Assembly (NCBI GenBank): GCA_021204375.1
Contig: JAJPZL010000303.1
Coordinates: forward strand, 6,341 to 12,073
DNA: 5,733 bases
Direction: 5' to 3'
DNA from: Bacteroides sp.
GTDB lineage: Bacteria > Bacteroidota > Bacteroidia > Bacteroidales > Bacteroidaceae
Below, piece after piece: positions 1 to 5,158 of the stretch. The position numbers were made by a program, and so were the translations under genes. Each line of letters starts with the position of its first letter. The stretch's first letter is position 1. The notes under the pieces were generated by a model. That model ran no database searches, was not told the origin of the DNA, and saw only the letters and a list, made by a program, of their open reading frames with translations.

Positions 1-40
1 AGTCTCTGTTCCGTAAAAAAGAAGGGATACTATCCACTCT

Positions 41-1540
41 TTATCCGAGCCTCATACCCACATCTACTGTCCCCCACTCTTTTACCTTCACCTGAATAAC
101 AATATTGCCATCCTCTTCGATCGGTGTAGGAGAAGGTACCGGATCCGGTTTCTTTGGGTTCGGATTATCCGGACCCGGAATAACCGGATTTTCCGGATCA
201 GGTTCATCTATATTATTCGGGCTGGGCTGTACCGAATAAATATCCGTTACTGAGAGTGTATACCAGTGGTTCCGCAACACCCGGCATTGGAAATCGAGCG
301 TATCTTCGTTCGGGTCTTTGATCGGGGCTCTGTACAGGCAGAGTCCTTTCCAGGCTCTTTGCAGTACAGGTTCCGGATCGTAGGCCTGGTAAGTCGCATT
401 TCCCCGCGGATCCTGCGGATAGAGTTCTACATGCCAATCGTTAAAGGTAGCATGCCAGTAAGTCGGTCCGTATCCGGGTTCCGTAGGTTGGGGTATTTGC
501 CACGTACCATTCAACAAGGTATATTCTCCATCTGTCGGTGTATATACTACCAATACCTGTGCATGGGTTACCGTACCGTAGCGGAGTTTATTCTGGTAGT
601 TAAACCCGGTGTAATTATCATCAAATCTTGTGGAAGTATTTTTCACCAGGTAGGTAACCGAATTGCCTGTTTCGGCTTTGGGTACTAAAGCATTATCCCA
701 GTCATAATCCCGGTAGACGGGATTCCTGGTCTCAGTTGCTCCGTTACCTGCGTAGAAGTGTTCCTGGTGCACAGCACTGATGATTTCGACTCCTTTTTCA
801 TATATGCTTTCGTACGGGCCGGTAGGATTAGGAGAGTCGTGATGTCCCAACAGATAGGTTCTGGCAGGAACAGAGGCCAGCCGCATCTGGAGATTGGTAA
901 AATCTCCCTGTAGTGTAGTGGCAGTACCTTTGGTAAAACCATCAAAGTCTGCTTTGGCTACCGAACGTCCCAGATCAATCTCAATGATCTGTCCTTCCCT
1001 GTTTACATTATACCGCATTCCTCTCCACAACGACTGGTTCAGAAAGTATTGGGTCGCATCCGCTGTATGAGGAACATCATTGTTAAACGTGATATCCAGC
1101 ACTTGTTGCTCGAAATCGCTTCTCGGACTTCCGATCCCAGGTGTCTGTACAGTTGTATTGTCCGATAGGGAGAAAACATAGATATATTTAATACCTACGT
1201 TTACGGGTATCGGAGAGGTTCTGTAGGTACCCGGACTTCCGGCCAGGGGTGAAAATGTCTCGTCAGCCTTATAATACTCCAGTACATCCGAACTGTTAAA
1301 GATGGCTACAACCATCTCAGTCCGCAATTTAGATTCTTCAGTCGTTGCCTGATCTTTTCCTCCGGGGGCACGTGTTTCAGCCGAAGAACGGTCGGAAGCA
1401 GAATTTTTGATCATCAGTTGAATAGTCAACTCTTCTCCCGGTTCAGTTTTGCCAGGATCCACTTTGTTGTCGTCGTGGCACCCTACAAGGAGTAAACCTA
1501 CAATAAAAAATGGTAACACATACATTGCTTTCATAATCAT
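41..1540 (-). CDS. Mfa1-type fimbrillin (second copy), intact, with proline-rich linker
   Basis: This 499-residue gene is the only complete, unbroken one in the window. It starts at ATG 1540 (ATG 1534 is equally possible, two codons in) with a hydrophobic signal PFFIVGLLLVG and lipobox Cys21, followed by a charged tether. SSAETRAPGG at residues 52-61 could be a trypsin-like maturation site after Arg57, as in P. gingivalis pilins that lose their N-terminal strand. The middle has IDLGRSVAKADF, SVPARTYLLG, IISAVHQE and VYRDYDW, matching the first copy. The C-terminal domain carries YLVKNTS, VLVVYTP and VLRNHWYTLSV. Residues 439-477 form a linker with 14 prolines among Asp, Glu, Asn and Lys, then the last strand IVIQVKVKEWGTVDVGMRLG. 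The fold and surface pilin role follow from the family; whether it is the shaft or tip subunit cannot be told from sequence. A 106-nt gap separates it from gene 4, and no strong ribosome site is seen. Confidence 0.85.
   Translation of the reverse strand: MIMKAMYVLPFFIVGLLLVGCHDDNKVDPGKTEPGEELTIQLMIKNSASDRSSAETRAPGGKDQATTEESKLRTEMVVAIFNSSDVLEYYKADETFSPLAGSPGTYRTSPIPVNVGIKYIYVFSLSDNTTVQTPGIGSPRSDFEQQVLDITFNNDVPHTADATQYFLNQSLWRGMRYNVNREGQIIEIDLGRSVAKADFDGFTKGTATTLQGDFTNLQMRLASVPARTYLLGHHDSPNPTGPYESIYEKGVEIISAVHQEHFYAGNGATETRNPVYRDYDWDNALVPKAETGNSVTYLVKNTSTRFDDNYTGFNYQNKLRYGTVTHAQVLVVYTPTDGEYTLLNGTWQIPQPTEPGYGPTYWHATFNDWHVELYPQDPRGNATYQAYDPEPVLQRAWKGLCLYRAPIKDPNEDTLDFQCRVLRNHWYTLSVTDIYSVQPSPNNIDEPDPENPVIPGPDNPNPKKPDPVPSPTPIEEDGNIVIQVKVKEWGTVDVGMRLG
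85..226 (-). other. Region encoding Pro-rich linker and the start of the last strand of the second fimbrillin
   Basis: Codons for residues 439-485 hold repeats of the type Pro-Asp-Pro, Pro-Gly-Pro-Asp-Asn-Pro and Pro-Ser-Pro-Thr-Pro, then the first part of the final strand. On DNA level CCGGA recurs several times on the plus strand (around 140-203). The first fimbrillin has only a short Gly/Pro linker here. Confidence 0.6.
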
Positions 1541-1646
1541 TTGATTTAGAAATTAGTAATAAAAAATAGTTATATTTGATCACAACCTGCAGGGGTCCCG
1601 CAAAAGAGATGCACCTGCGCCCCGGCTTTTTGTTCCAGCTGTTCAA
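1541..1646. other. Gap between the FimB/Mfa2-type gene and the second fimbrillin
   Basis: The half next to gene 4 is GC-rich and holds the possible stem-loop. The half next to gene 5 is very AT-rich, with a run of six T on the minus strand. No convincing Bacteroidales promoter (TTTG and TAnnTTTG on the minus strand) was seen, so read-through from gene 4 is assumed. Confidence 0.4.
1592..1623 (-). promoter_or_regulatory. Possible stem-loop between the FimB/Mfa2-type gene and the second fimbrillin
   Basis: GGGG (1592-1595) can pair with CCCC (1620-1623), and CGC (1599-1601) with GCG (1617-1619), with a 3-nt bulge and a 15-nt loop. A competing pair is GCAGG (1589-1593) with CCTGC (1614-1618). 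No T run follows directly in the transcript, so it is not a classic terminator; it could be a processing or stability element ahead of the second fimbrillin. It may also be chance. Confidence 0.25.
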
Positions 1647-2572
1647 TCAGGGAATAACCCTCTGGGATACGGTATACCATCCGTTCACTTTAATTCCAGG
1701 ATACTATATCCGGCCCCTATCAGGATCTCAAATTCGAATTCATCGTAATGCTCCAGTTTCTCATCCGTATCGTAGGGATAGGTACCATTCATGACAGTCT
1801 CTATCAGTTTACGGGGAATATCTATATCGTGGTGATACACCCGGTCTGCATCAATATCCACCTCTATATTCAGGTCAGCTTTTGTCCAGATGCGCAGGGT
1901 ATGGTAAGAAGTGCCGAAGATTCGCTCCGACGTCTCTATCCAGGAGATTAACGGCAGGTAGCGCACCGGCGGGTGAGTCAGGATCATATTATCCCACTCG
2001 TAAAGTACATTCCTACTCGCCACACGGCTTGCTATCTCTTTTACCTCCTTATACATTTCCTGCTCCTGAAAGATAATTTTCAGGTGGATCAGGTTCGTGT
2101 TTTTGGAGAGTATCACTTTGTGAATAGCTGGTTGGCTATATGCCGGAGGGAGTTCATACACTCCGTAATAGGTATCGGTAAGGAGATAATCGATCTCCCG
2201 GTTGGCATCATAGCGGGTCTCCGTACGCAGCATCTGCTTCCTCTCTTTTCCCGTAACCGAGGTATGGTCGTTGGCATAATTAACATGGGCGATCAGGGTA
2301 TAAACTTCTGCCTTCTCCTGTGTTAACTTTACCCGCCAGCCCATAGAACGTAACTGAGCAGCCGTATAGCGGGTGGTATAAGCCAGTGTTCCGTCGGTAC
2401 GGTAAAACAGTAACTCCAACTCGCGTGTAACCTCGCTGAACCGGTAATTTTCGTTGATACACTCAAATTCCAGGTATACTACCGGGCAATTATCCATATC
2501 TTTCTTAATACACGACACCGCTAAGAAAGCCGCTATTATTTCCATCCATTGTTTAAAGCTTATTCTTTTCAT
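1647..2572 (-). CDS. FimB/Mfa2-type fimbrial anchor lipoprotein (last strand frame-shifted)
   Basis: The ATG at 2572 is preceded by GGAGG with 7 nt spacing and opens MKRISFKQWMEIIAAFLAVS with Cys21, a lipoprotein signal, followed by DMDNCP, the N-terminal hallmark of FimB/Mfa2 proteins. The frame stays open upstream to about 2638 but those 22 codons lack a signal, so they are excluded. The mature part starts with a beta domain (VVYLEFECI, RELELLFYRTDGTLAY, VYTLIAHVNYAND) and ends FEFEILIGAGYSILELK before a TGA at 1687-1685 (295 aa). One extra A in the run at 1691-1689 would continue as VNGWYTVSQRVIP to a TGA at 1649-1647 (308 aa). VNGW is the expected final-strand motif of this family. In P. 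gingivalis the corresponding protein (FimB or Mfa2) anchors the fibre to the outer membrane and limits its length. It sits between two fimbrillins here. The family call is strong; exact function is inferred. Confidence 0.82.
1660..1679 (-). repeat. 20-bp near-repeat encoding the C-terminal strand motif, copy 2
   Basis: The plus strand reads CTCTGGGATACGGTATACCA. On the minus strand it encodes Trp-Tyr-Thr-Val-Ser-Gln, the out-of-frame end of the FimB/Mfa2-type gene. The two differences from copy 1 change only Ser to Thr in that frame, which supports the frame assignment. Confidence 0.6.
1688..1703 (-). other. Frame break before the last strand of the FimB/Mfa2-type gene
   Basis: The break must lie between the TAG of the downstream frame (1706-1704) and the stop of the main frame (1687-1685). 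The A run at 1691-1689 is the best candidate: TTA-AAA-GTG-AAC gives SILELKVNGWYTVSQRVIP, an unbroken strand pattern. A CC pair at 1700-1699 is a second possibility. Confidence 0.6.
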
Positions 2573-2579
2573 TCCGTAT

Positions 2580-2584
2580 CCTCC
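2580..2584 (-). promoter_or_regulatory. Shine-Dalgarno-like GGAGG before the FimB/Mfa2-type gene
   Basis: The minus strand reads GGAGGATACGGA-ATG. A perfect GGAGG 7 nt from the ATG is uncommon in Bacteroidales, which usually do without this motif. It fixes the start at 2572 rather than at the earlier GTG at 2638. None of the other starts in the window has such a site. Confidence 0.6.
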
Positions 2585-2643
2585 GCTAATTATTCTTTTT
2601 CCCCTACATCCGGGCTTTTCAAAAAACAGGATGTCCACCCTCT

Positions 2644-2988
2644 CTACCAGATAATACTCTGGGATACACTATACCACGGTAATACCGTTACCCGGATCTC
2701 TGCCGAACCGTCGTCCTCAGGAAAAGGTATCGGTTTCAATGGGTCTTCCCTGGAATTTCCACTTCCCCAGCCTTTAAGGCCCAGTACTTCTACTTTGTAA
2801 AGATGGTTACGTACTACCGCATACGATTTCTCTATTACCGTTTCTGACGGGTCACGTACCGCAAAATGGTAATACATCCATCCGTCTTTACACTCACTGG
2901 TCCCGCTTATCTCCCTGCTGATGGGGGGGGTGGCAAAAACATGCCGCTCGTTATTATAAGTCCCTATCCAGAAACTCCCCCGGTACAA
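2644..2988 (-). CDS. C-terminal fragment of the split Mfa1-type fimbrillin
   Basis: This open segment continues the fimbrillin at 2964-3947 in another frame; the TTG at 2988 is only the first possible start codon and probably not used. It opens with LYRGSFWIGTYNNERHVF and contains the Mfa1 C-terminal-domain signature: KDGWMYYHFAVRD followed by YAVVRNHLYKVEV. The same block in the intact paralogue reads YRAPIKD...CRVLRNHWYTLSV. A short Gly/Pro linker (GSGNSREDPLKPIPFPEDD) leads to a last strand, IRVTVLPWYSVSQSIIW, the likely C-terminal strand used in subunit packing. The frame is open back to a TAA at 3027-3025. Confidence 0.75.
   Translation of the reverse strand: MYRGSFWIGTYNNERHVFATPPISREISGTSECKDGWMYYHFAVRDPSETVIEKSYAVVRNHLYKVEVLGLKGWGSGNSREDPLKPIPFPEDDGSAEIRVTVLPWYSVSQSIIW
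2657..2676 (-). repeat. 20-bp near-repeat encoding the C-terminal strand motif, copy 1
   Basis: The plus strand reads CTCTGGGATACACTATACCA. It agrees with 1660-1679 at 18 of 20 positions. On the minus strand it encodes Trp-Tyr-Ser-Val-Ser-Gln of the first fimbrillin's last strand. Confidence 0.6.
2923..2930 (-). repeat. C8 homopolymer inside fimbrillin C-terminal domain
   Basis: The plus strand reads G8, so the minus strand has C8, encoding Ala-Thr-Pro-Pro-Ile in HVFATPPISREI. It is the longest homopolymer of G or C in the window. As given, it keeps the C-terminal fragment open. A gain or loss of one base would cut off the RNH domain and the last strand. Confidence 0.7.
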
Positions 2989-3947
2989 CTGGCTTCCCGG
3001 GTTGGGTCGGCCCCATCTAAGAACTTATCTTCTGCGCCGGGTGTATAGTGGGTACGCAGGCTGATATAGGTGGTATTTCCATAATAGAGATGTGCCTCTC
3101 CATCGGTAGTGAGTACCATGGGCTTTGTTATATTTTCTACCGCATAGTAGGCTTCCCCTATATTATCGGTTACCTCTGCATCCGGCCAGTCGTAATCTAC
3201 AAAAACCGGGTTAGGCAATTCCTCTACCAGCGGAAGTTCTTCATGTACAGCACTGATAAACCGGATACCCCGGGCAGGAGGAACCGCTCCGGGGGTGTTA
3301 GCTGTACTGTTGTCGTATTTTCCCAACCCATACGTACGGGTGGGTACAGAACGTAACGTATAGACAAAGTGATTCCCGAAAGTACCTTTAAGAAGTTTAT
3401 TCCTGGTAGATACATGCTCTAACCGGATCTTCGCCGCTGTACGACCGATATTGATCTTCAGTCGTTGCGGAGAGCTTACTGTCCCCTCACCGGTGATCAC
3501 TGCCGGGTCGCCCTCCCAGAGCGTACCCAGAGCAAACTGACCGTAGGTAGCGATCTCTGCCGGCCGGTTTACAGGCATACCGAATGTAATGTTCCGGATC
3601 ATATCTCCCTGAAGTGCACTTACGGTAGTTCCCAGCTTCGGATCGCTGTAGGAGCCGGCCGGCCGGTTGGCAAAAGCATATATTTTCTTCTCACCACTGC
3701 TCAGGTAAAAGATCTCCGTTTTACTTTCATCATCCAGGGAAAATTTTCGTTTAAACTCCAGCAGACCATCCTGGTCATATATATAGATATCTATCTCTCC
3801 TTCGATCTCGAACTCCCTTTTTTCGGCATCCTCCACTCCGGTAGCGGCTTTTGCCTTGATCATCTGATGATCAGCGATTAGCAGCCTGACCATGCCCTGC
3901 CCTTCTATAAAAGGAAGTTCTTCTCTCTCTGTTATCACTACAGGCAC
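2964..3947 (-). CDS. Fimbrillin body fragment of the split Mfa1-type gene
   Basis: This 327-residue open segment carries the N-terminal and middle parts of the fimbrillin. The apparent GTG start at 3947 lies inside the lipobox region of the other frame, so it is not believed to be the real start. The opening REELPFIEGQGMVRLLI corresponds to the first mature strand. Next come IYIYDQDGLLEF, which matches the usual fimbrillin 'V-x-V-F-D-x-x-G' strand, and IYAFANRP. LKINIGRTAAKIRLEHV precedes the domain boundary. The second domain has RSVPTRTYGLG, ISAVHEE and YDWPDAEV. YISLRTHYTPGAEDKFLDGAD is the final good stretch, after which the frame degenerates into TREASCTGG and stops. Confidence 0.75.
   Translation of the reverse strand: MPVVITEREELPFIEGQGMVRLLIADHQMIKAKAATGVEDAEKREFEIEGEIDIYIYDQDGLLEFKRKFSLDDESKTEIFYLSSGEKKIYAFANRPAGSYSDPKLGTTVSALQGDMIRNITFGMPVNRPAEIATYGQFALGTLWEGDPAVITGEGTVSSPQRLKINIGRTAAKIRLEHVSTRNKLLKGTFGNHFVYTLRSVPTRTYGLGKYDNSTANTPGAVPPARGIRFISAVHEELPLVEELPNPVFVDYDWPDAEVTDNIGEAYYAVENITKPMVLTTDGEAHLYYGNTTYISLRTHYTPGAEDKFLDGADPTREASCTGGVSG
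3923..3930 (-). repeat. (AG)4 dinucleotide tract at the first frame break of the fimbrillin
   Basis: On the minus strand AAC is followed by AGAGAGAG then AAGAAC. Four units put the lipoprotein signal out of frame with the body. Five units would give Cys-Ser-Asp-Asn-Arg-Glu-Arg-Glu-Glu-Leu-Pro-Phe in one frame, directly after the lipobox. The tract is short for a contingency locus, but its position is where an on/off switch would act. Confidence 0.55.
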
Positions 3948-4002
3948 TATATACCACTACCAGCCATAACAGGACAACCAGGACGTTTACATAATTTTTC
4001 AT

Positions 4003-4101
4003 GAAACTGCGATTTTAAAAGGTTATAAATTCGTGATTCTTTTTCAGACCTCTCTTTAGCGCTCTTCTGTTGCCATATACAGGTCGTTATTTATAAAGTA
4101 A
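4003..4101. other. Gap between the DUF3868 gene and the first fimbrillin
   Basis: These 99 nt hold no recognised RNA gene, clear hairpin or Shine-Dalgarno-like site. The stretch just before the ATG at 4002 is AT-rich (ACCTTTTAAAATC on the minus strand), as is usual for starts in this group. Confidence 0.4.
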
Positions 4102-5155
4102 CTAATAATCCACCCTTCTAAGGCGCGGGAAAAAATCATTCATCAGCATGCTCCATGCCGGTTGCAGGGCCCGGAGTCTTTGTTCTTGGGTCTCTTCACT
4201 CTCTCCGGAATCCAGGATAGAGAGTATTTTACCTCTGACTGCCAGGTCACTCTTCTCCACCAGTACTCTTAACTTGTTCCAGTCTTCGACTACATGGCTG
4301 ATACCGATCTGCTCCGGTGTTATTCCATACCTTTCGGAAATATAAGCTTTCAAGGCTTTGGTACGTGCCTCTGAGAGCCTTTCGTTGATAGCTATTGGAC
4401 CCTCCGGAGAGGCATACCCGGTCAGTAATATTCCTGCTAAGGTGTGGTTCTTATTCTCTAAAATTTGCCGCAGGTCTTTTTCTATCTTTTCCAGTTCGCT
4501 CCGGTTATTCATAAAATCGGGAATGACAACCGCTTTTCCTGCCTCAAATCCGATATAAGCCTCTCCGTGTATAGCAAGTACAGGAGCAATAGGTGGTTCT
4601 GGTGCAGCAGAAGCAGGCAGGTGAATATACTCCACCACTTTTTCGTCCGAAGGAAGCCGGGCCACCCCTACGTTAGTGAAAAGTTGCTTCCTCTCTTTGG
4701 CAGAGGTGAGAAGCTGGTGAAGGGTCAGAGAAGCATCTTCCATCCACGGTTCATAGGGAACCTCCTGCCGGTACATAACTACCTGTATCTCCTTTTGCGG
4801 AACATAGATTCTTACCTCAGGCTCAAAGGCCAGTAGTTTCCTGTTCTTATAGCGCATCTTTCGTTTATAATGACGCTCTTTCTGCTTTCCGTTAATAAGG
4901 ATCGAAGGGAAGAGCCGTGTCTCTCCCCGGGGAGAACCCAATTCGGGAATAATTCTCCAGCTTTGCCTGTAATTCATAGCTTTCTCTGCTATTTCGGTTT
5001 CGAAGGTAAGTAGTAGTTTACCTTCCTTTTCTTCCAGCATCAGGTTTTTGATCGTGATCGCTCCATCTACTGAGGGAAGGGTCTGAGCCACTCCGTAAGA
5101 GAACCATAAGAGAACTATTCCTGCTAAGAGGATTTTAAATGATATATTATTTCAT
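4102..5155 (-). CDS. DUF3868 protein with C-terminal OmpA-like domain (frame break at the start)
   Basis: The open frame yields 329 residues from a GTG at 5091, but that start would begin inside the signal peptide. Upstream, in the same frame, lie FKILLAGIVLLWFSYGVAQ residues, a good type I signal with a likely cut after GVA, and no usable start codon. An ATG at 5155-5153, 3 nt after gene 1, is the natural start but reads Met-Lys-stop. One A fewer, or two more, in the A run at 5152-5150 restores a protein of about 350 aa. Numbering from the GTG, residues 1-110 are DUF3868-like, 112-165 form a linker, and 170-329 are OmpA-like, with GYASPEG at 225-231 and NERLSEAR at 236-243. The usual Asp of OmpA peptidoglycan-binding loops (as in GHTD) is replaced here. 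The end (FFPRLRRVDY) is typical of the family. Likely role: a periplasmic or envelope partner in fimbrial anchoring; inferred from context. Confidence 0.8.
5150..5152 (-). other. Frame break in an A run at the start of the DUF3868 gene
   Basis: Read on the minus strand, ATGAAATAA starts and stops at once, while the signal-peptide frame has a TGA at 5154-5152. The break is therefore confined to 5147-5155. ATG-AAT-AAT-ATA (one A fewer) or ATG-AAA-AAT-AAT-ATA (two A more) both give a Met followed by an intact signal peptide. Confidence 0.7.
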
Positions 5156-5158
5156 GGC

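Larger units (their letters stand above)
2644..4002 (-). pseudogene. Mfa1-type fimbrillin (first copy), split by two frame breaks
   Basis: Three segments in two frames together make one fimbrillin of about 453 aa. The ATG at 4002 opens MKNYVNVLVVLLWLVVVYSA followed by Cys21, a textbook lipoprotein signal, but that frame runs into a TGA at 3873-3871. The body (3947-2964) lies one base off, and the C-terminal part (to the TAG at 2646-2644) returns to the signal-peptide frame. The breaks must fall in 3871-3956 and 2967-3024. Adding one AG unit at 3930-3923 and one C at 3006-3004 restores a continuous protein. The body shares SVPTRTYGLG, FISAVHEE, FVDYDW and YAVENIT with matching blocks of the intact fimbrillin at 1540-41, so they are paralogues. 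The likely product is a surface pilin subunit assembled by strand exchange. Either the gene is decayed, phase-variable, or the bases are miscalled; the strong conservation on both sides of each break favours recent or artefactual loss. Confidence 0.8.

Noticed and set aside
266..688. Plus-strand open frame of 140 codons opposite the second fimbrillin
   Set aside because: It lies wholly antisense to a well-supported coding gene and shows no signal, domain or start context of its own.
1571..1578. TATATTTG on the plus strand, matching a Bacteroidales -7 promoter box pointing into gene 4 as antisense
   Set aside because: The nearest upstream TTTG (1540-1543) is 27 bp away instead of about 19-21, and the region is AT-rich enough for chance matches.
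1592..1623. Rho-independent terminator after gene 4
   Set aside because: The stem is short and bulged, and no T run follows directly; the next T run is about 25 nt away.
1443..1646. 67-codon minus-strand frame starting at a TTG just after the restored end of gene 4
   Set aside because: It runs over the AT-rich gap and into the signal-peptide region of the second fimbrillin in the wrong frame, with no recognisable feature.
2573..2638. Upstream extension of the FimB/Mfa2-type gene to a GTG at 2638
   Set aside because: It would bury the lipoprotein signal 22 residues inside the protein and ignore the GGAGG placed 7 nt before the ATG at 2572.
2967..3024. Programmed ribosomal frameshifting as the cause of the breaks
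   Set aside because: No slippery heptamer with a downstream stem or pseudoknot was seen, and four unrelated sites would each need one.
3465..3881. Plus-strand open frame of 138 codons opposite the first fimbrillin
   Set aside because: Antisense shadow; the minus strand carries recognisable fimbrillin blocks throughout.
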